DNA from: Hungateiclostridiaceae bacterium UBA3922 | Lineage (GTDB): Bacteria > Bacillota > Clostridia > Acetivibrionales > DTU013 | Assembly: GCA_002386045.1 (NCBI GenBank) | Contig: DGEQ01000022.1 | Location: forward strand, 1-8,138 | DNA length: 8,138 bases | Direction of reading: 5' to 3' | Shown here: positions 1 through 6,311 of the stretch, in pieces | How positions within the stretch are numbered: the stretch's first letter is position 1 | Layout of the letters: every line of letters begins with the position of its first letter | Notes under the pieces: model-generated | What the model saw: only the letters and a program-made list of their open reading frames with translations | Told to the model about the DNA's origin: nothing | Databases searched by the model: none | Program-made: the position numbers and the translations under genes

Positions 1-992
1 GATGGGAAATGCCTGTGTTTTGTACCGTTGGGGAAATACTGCGTCTCAAGGCAGAGAGCGCTCCTCTTGTCGTACACGGCGCCGCCCTTGCCCGTGACAC
101 GGGTTATCATGTTGCCCGAGTAGAACTGTATGCCGGGCTTCGTGGTGTACACTTCCATAAGCCTTCCGCTCTTCGGATCATAAAGCTCGGCAGCTTTTTC
201 AGGCTCTTTCCCGCTGACGTTGAGTACCCAGTTGTGGTCATAACCCAGTCCGCAGGCTATCTGCTCATAATCCGATCCGACACCTTCCCTTACCGGTTTC
301 GGCGTCCTCAGGTCCATCGGGGTGCCCGCCACGTCCCTTATTTCTCCGGTAGGGATACATTCGTTGTTTATAACGGTGAATCGGTCCGCATTTATCATTA
401 TCAGGTGGTCCAGGATGTCTCCGGACCCGTGGCCGGACAGGTTGAAATACGCGTGGTTGGTGAGGTTCACGACAGTGTCCTTGTCAGACACGGCGAAATA
501 ATCGATCCTGAGGCTGTTGTCATCTGTGAGTGTATATGTGACCTTTACATCGAGGTTCCCCGGATAATTCTCTTCTCCGTCCGGGCTCAGGTACGAAAGC
601 TGCAGCGCCTGGACGCCGTCCTTTTCGATCGGCTCGGCCTGCCAGACCACCTTGTCGAAACCGCGGTTCCCGCCATGCAGGTGGTTCCTTCCGTCATTTT
701 TAGCCAGGTGGTATGTCGCACCGTTCAGTTCGAATTCAGCGTTCTCGATCCTGTTCCCATGCCTGCCGATGATCGCCCCGAAATACTGTCCCAGTTTCAG
801 ATACTGCTCCAGGTTGTCATATCCGAGGTTCACATCATCTATATGCCCGTCCCTGTCCGGTACATCGATGCTTACGATTATCCCGCCGTAGTTGATGATA
901 CCGACGGACATGTTGTTCCTGTTACTCAACTTGTACAGGTAGATTTCCGTACCGTCCGGCATTTTCCCGAAAAGACTCTTTTCAATACCCAT
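1..992 (-). CDS. galM: Aldose 1-epimerase (galactose mutarotase), C-terminal end cut by window edge
   Basis: Interconverts the alpha and beta anomers of galactose, glucose and related aldoses, a cytoplasmic step that feeds sugar phosphorylation. I translated the minus strand from 992: 330 residues are visible and the frame runs off the left edge, against about 340-350 usual for the family, so only the tail is missing. Family signatures in order are GRHGNRI (76-82), NHLHGG (103-108), GFDKVVW (111-117), NLTNHAYFNL (176-185), GYDHNW (250-255) and LETQYFPNGTKHRHFP at the end. By family knowledge the catalytic acid is the His of NHAYF (His180) and the base is the Glu of LETQ (Glu316); His106, Arg81 and Asp252 bind sugar. 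The ATG at 992-990 has GGAGG at 1004-1000 with good spacing. No signal peptide is seen. The specific sugar is not determined. Confidence 0.95.
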   Translation of the reverse strand, partial: MGIEKSLFGKMPDGTEIYLYKLSNRNNMSVGIINYGGIIVSIDVPDRDGHIDDVNLGYDNLEQYLKLGQYFGAIIGRHGNRIENAEFELNGATYHLAKNDGRNHLHGGNRGFDKVVWQAEPIEKDGVQALQLSYLSPDGEENYPGNLDVKVTYTLTDDNSLRIDYFAVSDKDTVVNLTNHAYFNLSGHGSGDILDHLIMINADRFTVINNECIPTGEIRDVAGTPMDLRTPKPVREGVGSDYEQIACGLGYDHNWVLNVSGKEPEKAAELYDPKSGRLMEVYTTKPGIQFYSGNMITRVTGKGGAVYDKRSALCLETQYFPNGTKHRHFP

Positions 993-1049
993 AAAAATAC
1001 CTCCGTTCGAAAATGTGTGCCTCGCTGGGCAGGGAACCTGGTAAGATTC

Positions 1050-1099
1050 CTCCAACACCGGTTTGCTTGCTGCAACACCGGTTAAGTTCCCGCAACAAG
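1050..1099. repeat. Two and a half copies of a 20-bp direct repeat
   Basis: Units at 1050-1069 and 1070-1089 share a core caacaccggtt; a partial third copy (ccgcaacaag) begins at 1090. It lies inside the predicted galM leader. The CCGGT core also recurs in the 29-bp array that starts at 1198, so the two may share an origin. Confidence 0.6.
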
Positions 1100-1100
1100 T

Positions 1101-1129
1101 ATTTTACCATATATTATCGCCTCTACCAA
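1101..1129 (-). promoter_or_regulatory. Candidate promoter for galM
   Basis: On the minus strand a -35 box TTGGTA (1129-1124) is followed after 17 bp by TAAAAT (1106-1101), preceded by TGG, which makes an extended -10. Transcription would start near 1094 and give a leader of about 100 bases that contains the two 20-bp repeats at 1050-1089. The same TGG-TAAAAT form occurs before the FIST gene. This is prediction from consensus only. Confidence 0.45.
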
Positions 1130-1197
1130 ACATTATCGTCATGCCAAACCGGTAAAACATCGTCGGCACATAGCTCCCACCACGACGCAGTGCCGCA

Positions 1198-1450
1198 TCG
1201 ACCCGGTGCTACGGTCCGGTAACATGTCGATCCGGTCCTACGGTCCAGTGTTGCAACGATCTGGTGCTTCCGCCTGGTACTGCACCGACCTTGTGCTGCC
1301 GCCTGGTACTGCATCGACCTTGTGCTGAAGCCGGCAACACATCTATCCGGTCCTACGGCCCGGTACTGCATTGCCAGCACAAAGCCGGGAACTACGCCCC
1401 GACATCCAGACCCTGTACCACATCGATCCGGTATCATGCCGGGAAATAAC
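1198..1450. repeat. Degenerate 29-bp tandem repeat array with a 14+15 bp dimeric unit
   Basis: Successive units fall at 1198-1226, 1227-1255, 1256-1284, 1285-1313, 1314-1341 (28 bp) and 1342-1370, then three more degraded ones to about 1450. Positions 1270-1298 and 1299-1327 are 29-bp copies with a single mismatch (C1285 versus T1314). Each unit is itself a pair: a 14-bp half like atccggtcctacgg and a 15-bp half like cccggtactgcatcg, which resemble each other around CCGGT, so a 14-15 bp ancestor probably doubled before the dimer spread. Since 29 is not a multiple of three, open frames here (1123-1437 minus, 1264-1449 plus) do not repeat in protein and are unlikely to be genes. No unique spacers are present, so it is not CRISPR. 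Confidence 0.8.
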
Positions 1451-1486
1451 CCCCCGCGTGCTTAATTTTTCAAGTTTTGTCCACCG

Positions 1487-1558
1487 TATTGAAATTTTTC
1501 ATTTACTATAATGCGGTATAGGAGATATTATGTTGACTGTTATTGGTAAATTTCAATA
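1487..1558. repeat. Perfect 11-bp inverted repeat flanking 50 bp in an AT-rich island
   Basis: Tattgaaattt at 1487-1497 is the exact reverse complement of aaatttcaata at 1548-1558. The 50 bp between them contain TATAAT (1507-1512) and a GGAG followed at 1530 by ATG with a nine-codon frame that stops at 1557-1559. It may be a regulator binding arrangement, a long stem-loop, or the ends of a tiny mobile element; no clear target duplication flanks it. Confidence 0.5.
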
Positions 1559-1562
1559 AAAT
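1533..1562 (+). promoter_or_regulatory. Promoter-like boxes pointing into the 21-bp repeat region
   Basis: TTGACT (1533-1538) and TAAAAT (1557-1562), each five of six to consensus, are separated by 18 bp on the plus strand. The only thing downstream before the oppositely oriented operon is a frame opening with TTG at 1543 (stop at 1801-1803, 86 codons), which begins about where the promoter lies and so could be only partly transcribed. A small RNA, or antisense transcription into the importer operon, is possible. Confidence 0.3.
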
Positions 1563-1637
1563 CGATGGGAAAAGTGCTGAAAAGTTTAAAAAGTTCACAC
1601 CTGGGGTGGCAAAAAATGCAGTTGGTGAGGTCAGACT

Positions 1638-1773
1638 GACCTGGGCCGGGTTGCCTGACCGGCTGGCACGGATCGACGACCGGCTGACCCGGATCGGCGG
1701 CCGGGCTGGCCTGGCTGGCACCAATCAACGGCCATGTTGGGCCGGATCAACGACAGGGCTGGCCTGGCTGGCA
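1638..1773. repeat. Degenerate 21-bp repeats inside a larger 53-bp duplication
   Basis: Three contiguous 21-bp units lie at 1657-1677, 1678-1698 and 1699-1719; the first two start gaccggctg and all share GG-CTGG/CGG words. An 18-bp stretch gggctggcctggctggca occurs exactly twice, at 1703-1720 and 1756-1773, 53 bp apart, and similarity extends left over ggatc. In one plus frame the 21-bp period gives a heptad-like protein (DRLARID, DRLTRIG), but I read this as a by-product of the DNA repeat. Confidence 0.65.
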
Positions 1774-1802
1774 GCGACCCCACAGGAGACCCCGGGGAAA
1801 TA

Positions 1803-1839
1803 GTATAAAAGGCTGCCGACACCCAGATGTGGCGGCAGC
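1803..1839 (-). terminator. Intrinsic terminator of the ABC importer operon
   Basis: On the minus strand an 11-bp stem (1839-1829 pairing with 1822-1812, one mismatch, six-base loop) is followed directly by a T-rich run, CTTTTATACTA. It sits 35 bases past the stop of the substrate-binding gene. The plus strand has no T-run after the stem, so it works in one direction. Confidence 0.8.
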
Positions 1840-1874
1840 ACAAGTCCAAACATCCTGCCACTGTGCCACTGTTG

Positions 1875-2879
1875 TCACTTCTTTATGTTCTTTATCGCTT
1901 TTTCAGCGAAGCTGTTGTCCACCAGTTTATCATACGGCGCCTCCTTTTCGAGTTCGCCGGCAGTTTTCATCACTTCCTGCAGCAGGTCCAACGACTCCTT
2001 CTTCATGATCGGGTCGGTGCACCATGTATCCTGCTCCTTGTAGCGCTTTACAACGGTGACGAGCAGATCCATGTCGGAGTCTGGGAAGGAATCCTTCAGG
2101 GCTTCAGCCACCTCTTCCGGCGTGTGGGTGTCCACCCATACCTGGCCCCTGTAGATGGCATTGGTGAATTTCTGTATGATCTCAGGATTCTTCTCTATGT
2201 AGCTTTTCTTCGCATAATAGGCAGTATACGGGATCTCGCCGCTGTCGCGCCCTATCGAAGCCACTATGTATCCCCTGCCTTCCCTTTCCAGCGTCGAGGC
2301 CACAGGCTCGAACAGCGCCACGTAATCCCCCATGCCCCCGGTGAACGCTCCGGCCATCAGCGCGAACTGGGTACTGGTATCAAGCTCCACATCCACGCCA
2401 GGCATAATGCCGTGCTTTTTGAGCACATACTCCAGCGTCATTTCAGGCACTCCGCCTTTTCTGCCGGCAATGATGAACTTGCCTTTCACATTGGTCCATT
2501 TGAAGTCCGGCTCGGGCTGCCTTCCCACCAGGAAGGACCCGTCGCGCTTCGTCAGCTGCGCGAATACGACCGCATGGTCCTCCTTGCCTTCATTATAGAC
2601 ATATATCGCGGCCTCCGGCCCTGAAAAACCGATGTCCGCCTGGTTGGAAAGCACCGCTGTCATCACCTTGTCTGCACCCTGCCCGTTTATCAGTTCGATG
2701 GACAGGCCCTCCTCCTCGAAAAAGCCGAGATTGAGAGCAACATACTGGGGCGCGTAGAATATTGAATGCGTGACTTCATTGAGCCTTATCTTTACAAGGT
2801 CTTTTTCTTTGCATGCCGTAAAGCTCATTATAATGCTTATCGCAAGTAAGACAGCCAAGAGAACTCTCACGAATTTCAT
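1875..2879 (-). CDS. ABC transporter substrate-binding lipoprotein, NMT1/THI5-like (SsuA/ThiY/TauA class)
   Basis: Catches the solute outside the membrane and hands it to the permease encoded upstream. The 334-residue product begins with a basic stretch, a hydrophobic segment (5-20) and a lipobox FTAC with the lipidated Cys at 23, so it is a membrane-anchored lipoprotein. The first lobe carries NEVTHSIFYAPQYVALNLGF (34-53) and the GQGADKVMTAVLSNQADIGF block (66-85), both typical of the NMT1/THI5-like and NitT/TauT binding-protein fold; length is normal. The start has GGAGG six bases upstream. It is the last gene of the minus-strand operon, 161 bases after the permease, with the terminator 35 bases beyond. 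Members of this superfamily bind sulfonates, taurine, nitrate, thiamine precursors or riboflavin-like compounds; the sequence does not settle which, and no TPP or FMN riboswitch is visible. Confidence 0.92.
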   Translation of the reverse strand: MKFVRVLLAVLLAISIIMSFTACKEKDLVKIRLNEVTHSIFYAPQYVALNLGFFEEEGLSIELINGQGADKVMTAVLSNQADIGFSGPEAAIYVYNEGKEDHAVVFAQLTKRDGSFLVGRQPEPDFKWTNVKGKFIIAGRKGGVPEMTLEYVLKKHGIMPGVDVELDTSTQFALMAGAFTGGMGDYVALFEPVASTLEREGRGYIVASIGRDSGEIPYTAYYAKKSYIEKNPEIIQKFTNAIYRGQVWVDTHTPEEVAEALKDSFPDSDMDLLVTVVKRYKEQDTWCTDPIMKKESLDLLQEVMKTAGELEKEAPYDKLVDNSFAEKAIKNIKK

Positions 2880-2911
2880 CCATATTCCTCCTTCCGGCCG
2901 ATATCTTTATA

Positions 2912-3039
2912 CTTTAACCCTGCGCCTGTCTGTCTTTATCCCGCACCTGTCCTTATGCCTTTATCCTGTACCGGCGTGTGTCTGCCGCTCTTACCGGCGT
3001 AATGGCCTGTGTGCCGTTTTACCAGCGCTATGGCGTATA
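2912..3039. repeat. Degenerate 22-29 bp repeats between permease and binding-protein genes
   Basis: On the plus strand, units opening with ctttaaccc, ctttatccc, ctttatcct, ctcttaccgg and ttttaccagc begin at 2912, 2934, 2959, 2988 and 3017, with lengths of 22, 25, 29, 29 and about 23. The series touches the stop codon of the permease gene (3041-3043). Being inside the operon, it will be transcribed and may affect mRNA processing or relative expression of the binding protein. Confidence 0.5.
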
Positions 3040-3040
3040 T

Positions 3041-3844
3041 TTACCGCTTTTTCACCAGCGACTTTTCGATATACACTACGCCCTGGTACATGAGGGCTGC
3101 CGCTATCGAGAGGATGATCACGCTCGTCATTACCAGGTCCAGTTGGAAAACCTGCCCTCCATATACGATCAGGTACCCGAGCCCGGCTTTCGAAACCAGG
3201 AACTCGCCCACTATGACGCCTACCCACGAAAGCCCGACGTTTACTTTCAGCGCATTGATTATTACAGGGTACGACGACGGCAGCACCACCTTTGTGAGAA
3301 CCTGCAGCCTGTTTGCCCCGAAAGTCCTGACCAGCTTGATTTTTTCCCTGTCCACCGACACGAAGCCGCTGAGCACTTCCAGTATCGTCACGATCAGCGA
3401 GATGGTAAGCGCTATGGCTATTATGGAAGCCGGGCCGGCGCCGATCCAGACTATGAAGATCGGACCGAGAGCTATCTTGGGAAGGCTGTTGAGAACTACC
3501 AGGTAAGGTTCCAGGACCTTCGACAGCAGTTCGGACCACCAGAGTATCACGGCTATCAGCGTGCCCGCCGTAGTCCCCAGCATGAACCCGATCACCGTTT
3601 CAAGGCATGTTATCCCGGTATGATAGAACAGCTTGCCTTCCCGGTACAGGCTGGCGACGGTATCCGCTATCCGTGACGGCTGGCTCGTGATGAACGGATC
3701 GATCAGCTTAAGGCGCGCCAGCAGTTCCCAAAGGGCGAACAGGGCAACCAGCAGGAACAGGCGCAGCACAAGGATGAGCGTCTTCCTCCTCCTGACCTTT
3801 TTGAGGTATTCCATGTGTTCTTTTGAAATGCCGTTGCTGTTCAT
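3041..3844 (-). CDS. ABC transporter permease, BPD_transp_1 family (SsuC/TauC/ThiX class)
   Basis: Forms the membrane channel of the importer, probably as a homodimer since only one permease gene is present. Of 267 residues, a basic N-terminal tail (12-21) is followed by hydrophobic segments near 22-44, 83-103, 113-135, 138-160, 200-226 and 238-257. The cytoplasmic coupling (EAA-type) loop is at about 162-191, with VRTFGANRLQVLTKVVLPSS, the usual contact with the ATPase. Other family marks are PSRIADT (56-62) and GLSWVGVIVGEFL (204-216). I chose the ATG at 3844 because GGGAG lies nine bases upstream; the TTG at 3853 is only three codons earlier and touches that Shine-Dalgarno. It follows the ATPase stop by 67 bases in the same operon. 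The substrate cannot be read from this protein. Confidence 0.93.
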   Translation of the reverse strand: MNSNGISKEHMEYLKKVRRRKTLILVLRLFLLVALFALWELLARLKLIDPFITSQPSRIADTVASLYREGKLFYHTGITCLETVIGFMLGTTAGTLIAVILWWSELLSKVLEPYLVVLNSLPKIALGPIFIVWIGAGPASIIAIALTISLIVTILEVLSGFVSVDREKIKLVRTFGANRLQVLTKVVLPSSYPVIINALKVNVGLSWVGVIVGEFLVSKAGLGYLIVYGGQVFQLDLVMTSVIILSIAAALMYQGVVYIEKSLVKKR

Positions 3845-3911
3845 ACCGATCAACTCCCTGGTTCCGCGTCATAACTGTAAACCGGGCCGCCGGATCCATG
3901 TGTCCGGGCAG

Positions 3912-4679
3912 CTAAACGTGTATATCAAGGTCCTTCCATATATCGTTGAAGTAGTGCCTGAATTCCGGGGCTTCCCTGCAGCTCATCGGGGTTTTCTTCT
4001 CGCATGTCAGCTGGACCCGGTATATCTCCTTTACAGTACCGGGCCTTTTGGTGAGTACCACGACGCGGTCAGCCATGCTGATGCTTTCCGCGATATCGTG
4101 GGTGACCATTATCGCCGTTTTGTTTTCCCGCTTTATGATCGAGTGGATATCTTCGGCCACCGCCAGCCTGGTCTGGTAGTCAAGCGCGGAAAACGGCTCG
4201 TCGAGCAGCAGTATCTGCGGCCTGACGGCCAATGTCCTTATGAGGGCCGCCCGCTGCCGCATCCCACCGGAAAGCTGGTTCGGATACTTATCCCTGAACT
4301 CGGAAAGGCCGTAAGTTTCAAGGAGTTTCAGCACATACTCCTTCGTCTGGCTGTTCAGCGTGCGGGTGATCTCAAGACCCAGGATGACGTTCTCGTAAAT
4401 GGTCCTCCACTCAAACAGATAATCTTTCTGGAGCATATAGCCCACCTGGTTGCCAGGTCCGGTCACGGGCTGGCCTTCAATCATCACCGACCCTTCGGTG
4501 GGCTTCAGAAGCCCGGCGATAAGAGAAAGGAGCGTTGATTTGCCGCAGCCGCTGGGGCCGACGATGCTGACGAATTCACCATCTTCAACGCAAAGGTTTA
4601 TGTCCCTGAGCGCTGTGATCTCACCGTTGAGCGAATGATACTTCATGCTGAGATTATGTACTTCAACTACCGCTCCCAA
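3912..4679 (-). CDS. ABC transporter ATP-binding protein, NitT/TauT/SsuB class
   Basis: Hydrolyses ATP to drive the importer. All motifs of a working subunit are present in the 255 residues: Walker A GPSGCGKST (41-49), Q-loop Gln84 in YMLQKDYLFEW, signature LSGGMRQR (136-143), Walker B ILLLDEP (156-162), D-loop SALD (164-167) and switch His194 in MVTHDIAES. YMLQKDYLFEWRTIYENV is typical of the nitrate/sulfonate/taurine group. The TTG start at 4679 is supported by GGAGGG about seven bases upstream; there is no in-frame ATG before Met12. It is first in the operon, with a candidate promoter about 100 bases upstream. In this class the ATPase, permease and binding protein are normally one each, as here. 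Confidence 0.95.
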   Translation of the reverse strand: MGAVVEVHNLSMKYHSLNGEITALRDINLCVEDGEFVSIVGPSGCGKSTLLSLIAGLLKPTEGSVMIEGQPVTGPGNQVGYMLQKDYLFEWRTIYENVILGLEITRTLNSQTKEYVLKLLETYGLSEFRDKYPNQLSGGMRQRAALIRTLAVRPQILLLDEPFSALDYQTRLAVAEDIHSIIKRENKTAIMVTHDIAESISMADRVVVLTKRPGTVKEIYRVQLTCEKKTPMSCREAPEFRHYFNDIWKDLDIHV

Positions 4680-4776
4680 AATACCACCCTCCGAACCAGG
4701 TACTGCAAGCTGTCAGCCGCATGTCAGCCTCGTCGCATCCTGGCGATCCGACGGGCAGGAATATTATGTACATTAC

Positions 4777-4806
4777 AGTATATAAATCCGGGGCTCAAAC
4801 AGTGAA
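4777..4806 (-). promoter_or_regulatory. Candidate promoter of the ABC importer operon
   Basis: TTCACT (4806-4801), 18 bp, then TATACT (4782-4777) on the minus strand, four and five of six to consensus. It sits directly beyond the T-run of the esterase terminator, as expected for a separate transcription unit. The leader of roughly 90 bases contains no recognisable riboswitch. Confidence 0.4.
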
Positions 4807-4819
4807 AGAAAATGCGCAT

Positions 4820-4847
4820 TAAAAAACAGCCGCCTTGCGGCGGCTGT
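4820..4847 (-). terminator. Intrinsic terminator of the CE15-like esterase gene
   Basis: A perfect 9-bp stem (acagccgcc at 4826-4834 with ggcggctgt at 4839-4847, loop ttgc) is followed on the minus strand by a run of T from 4825 to 4820. It lies 50 bases past the esterase stop and just before the importer promoter boxes, separating the two units. Confidence 0.85.
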
Positions 4848-4897
4848 CCGTATGGACCGGATATCAGGGTCCGGTCTGTTACCTGGGACACCGCATA

Positions 4898-6028
4898 TCA
4901 TCGGCTGAACCGTTTCCCGAAATACCTCATGAAGCGGTTCCAGTCGTACCTGCCCAGGAAATGGGTGCCGCGGCGCAAATGGTACGCTACGCTTCCGCCA
5001 TGCAGTTCATCTCCCGGCCCAGGATAGCCGGAAACGCCGTCCGTACCGCCTGCTGCAGTCTGCGCACGGACATCTTCCCGGCTTAAGCCTTTTGCCCCCA
5101 GCATCTCGTATACCCTGCTCACCTCGACACAGCACAGGTATTCCGACTGCGGGTCGCACCATTCGTCTTCCGATGCGCTGGCGACATAGAGGAGCCTCGG
5201 GGCAATAAGCGACAGCACGAAATGCTGGTCGAAAGGCATTTCATCTTCTCTGTCGGCATATTTTCGGTAATTATCACAGAACCAGTACCCGAAAGCGCCG
5301 GTAATATTGCTGACATGCTCACCCTTTTTGCCGCGCGTTATCGCTGCGCCGGAGCATCCCGAATCATTGGATATGCACCCGGCAAACCTTTCATCCTGCG
5401 CAGCACACCACAGGGCCGTTTTCCCAAGCCTTGAATGCCCGGCGACGACTACTTTCCCCGGGTCTATGTCGTTCCTGGACCAGAGGTGGTCCATCACCCG
5501 TGACGCAGCCCAGGCCCACATCGCTATCTTTCCCCAACTGTCGGGATCGCGGCGTCCGTTTCCGTACATTGCGGCAATGCCGCCCGAAAACCCGTCGTCA
5601 GTATCAGGAGCCACGTCCGAGTAGCAGAACGTCGCCACCGCAAAGCCCCCGTCCAGGATCTCCTCAGCGGGCAGGCACATATCTGCAATGTGCGGACTGA
5701 ATGAAATGAGCAGGAATACCGGAGGGCAAACCGGGTCCTTCGGGACCGCAAGGCTGAACGGGAATGAAAATTCCCCGCCTGGCGTGTCAAAACCCAGCCT
5801 GATATTGTAATATGCGGCTTTTCCTCCAAAAGCCTTTTCATCGCCAAACAGGACGTCCGCCCGTACTTCTTCCGGCGGAGGCGGCGAAAAACCATACATC
5901 TCACGGCTCAGCAGTTCAAGGATCTCTTTCCGGCGTTCTCTCCACAGTTCCGGGCTGTCCGCGTATCGCCCGTCATCCATGCGTAGAACGTCAGGCAGAT
6001 TGCGGCTGCCCAGGTCGTCTGTCACCAT
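4898..6028 (-). CDS. CE15-like glucuronoyl esterase (alpha/beta hydrolase)
   Basis: Probably cleaves the ester between 4-O-methyl-glucuronic acid of xylan and lignin alcohols, or a related uronic ester. The 376 residues carry the CE15 nucleophile motif GHSRLGKTALW (197-207) with Ser199, the following NDSGCSGAA block (221-229), APRLLYVASASEDEWCDP (276-293) and a C-terminal RRGTHFLGRYDW with the likely catalytic His356. At NDSG, fungal enzymes have a catalytic Glu that is absent here; by analogy with bacterial members the acid may come from the SASEDEW loop (Glu287 region). There is no signal peptide, so it appears cytoplasmic and would act on imported fragments, unless export is by another route. 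The start ATG at 6028 has GGAGGGA five bases upstream. A possible 40-codon ORF ends inside its first codons. It might also be annotated as a generic acetylxylan-esterase-like protein. Confidence 0.85.
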   Translation of the reverse strand: MVTDDLGSRNLPDVLRMDDGRYADSPELWRERRKEILELLSREMYGFSPPPPEEVRADVLFGDEKAFGGKAAYYNIRLGFDTPGGEFSFPFSLAVPKDPVCPPVFLLISFSPHIADMCLPAEEILDGGFAVATFCYSDVAPDTDDGFSGGIAAMYGNGRRDPDSWGKIAMWAWAASRVMDHLWSRNDIDPGKVVVAGHSRLGKTALWCAAQDERFAGCISNDSGCSGAAITRGKKGEHVSNITGAFGYWFCDNYRKYADREDEMPFDQHFVLSLIAPRLLYVASASEDEWCDPQSEYLCCVEVSRVYEMLGAKGLSREDVRAQTAAGGTDGVSGYPGPGDELHGGSVAYHLRRGTHFLGRYDWNRFMRYFGKRFSR

Positions 6029-6144
6029 TCTGTTCCCTCCAGTCCGAAATCACATCCTGTTGACATGGCATCCGGCGCGATGCGCTGCAGGGCCTGATAC
6101 AGCACCCTGCTGCGGTCACGGCATTCCGGCACTGCCATAATCAC
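6022..6144 (-). CDS. Possible 40-residue leader protein overlapping the esterase start
   Basis: On the minus strand a GTG at 6144 sits eight bases after a strong GGAGG (6157-6153) and opens a frame of 40 codons. The stop TGA at 6024-6022 lies inside the esterase's ATGGTGACA, a seven-base overlap of the kind that couples translation. The peptide starts MIMAVPECRDRSRV and ends FGLEGTEW, with two Cys; an internal ATG (6138) is less well spaced. I recognise no family. Against it: the 5' part falls in the degenerate 25-bp repeat stretch, and a 40-codon frame can arise by chance at this GC content. The Shine-Dalgarno, position and overlap are what make it worth keeping. Confidence 0.35.
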   Translation of the reverse strand: MIMAVPECRDRSRVLYQALQRIAPDAMSTGCDFGLEGTEW

Positions 6145-6265
6145 AGCACTTTCCTCCTGCTATAATTATAGCACTTCGGCCCTGCCACGGCCATAGCACT
6201 TCGCCCCTTTCCCAGATGACGCTTCGGCCCTGTCTCAGCCACATCACTTCGGCCATAGCCTGACC
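6099..6265. repeat. Degenerate ~25-bp tandem repeats between the esterase and FIST genes
   Basis: The clearest units are at 6168-6192 and 6193-6217 (25 bp each, both opening atagcacttcg), 6218-6240 (23 bp) and 6241-6265 (acatcacttcggcc). Weaker copies with acagcac starts lie to the left at 6099 and 6143. The TATAATTATA palindrome is embedded at the boundary of two units, so the array surrounds the presumed divergent promoters. Confidence 0.6.
6158..6173. promoter_or_regulatory. 16-bp perfect palindrome with back-to-back extended -10 boxes
   Basis: TGCTATAATTATAGCA equals its own reverse complement. On either strand it reads TGC-TATAAT, a full-consensus extended -10, pointing left to the esterase (and possible leader ORF) and right to the FIST gene. 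No good -35 box is found at 16-18 bp on either side, as is tolerated with extended -10 promoters. It could instead, or also, be an operator for a dimeric repressor. Confidence 0.45.
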
Positions 6266-6311
6266 GTGCAATAGATATTTCTTCGGAATAGTTTCAACGA
6301 TTTGTCATACG

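Larger units (their letters stand above)
993..1874. other. Long intergenic region without a convincing gene
   Basis: Between the galM start and the end of the importer operon there are about 880 bases. In order they hold the galM leader and promoter, the 20-bp and 29-bp repeat arrays, an AT-rich island (about 1460-1615) with an 11-bp inverted repeat and plus-strand promoter-like boxes, a GC-rich 21/53-bp repeat stretch (1638-1773) and the operon terminator. The open frames are short, repeat-derived and match no family I recognise. Confidence 0.7.

Noticed and set aside
9..1085. Long plus-strand frame of 358 codons
   Set aside because: It lies opposite galM, whose minus-strand translation has all catalytic motifs and a strong ribosome binding site; the plus frame matches no family.
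1123..1449. Open frames on both strands (104 and 61 codons) in the 29-bp array
   Set aside because: The repeat unit is not a multiple of three, composition is rich in Cys, Arg and Gly, and no ribosome binding site was seen.
1198..1450. CRISPR array
   Set aside because: Unit length is CRISPR-like, but units are contiguous without spacers and poorly conserved, and no cas gene is present.
1827..2624. Plus-strand frame of 265 codons
   Set aside because: Shadow of the substrate-binding lipoprotein gene on the minus strand.
3633..4538. Plus-strand frame of 301 codons
   Set aside because: Overlaps both the permease and ATPase genes on the other strand, which have full family motifs.
4680..4776. 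TPP or FMN riboswitch before the importer operon
   Set aside because: The leader is about 90 bases and I found none of the conserved core elements of either riboswitch.
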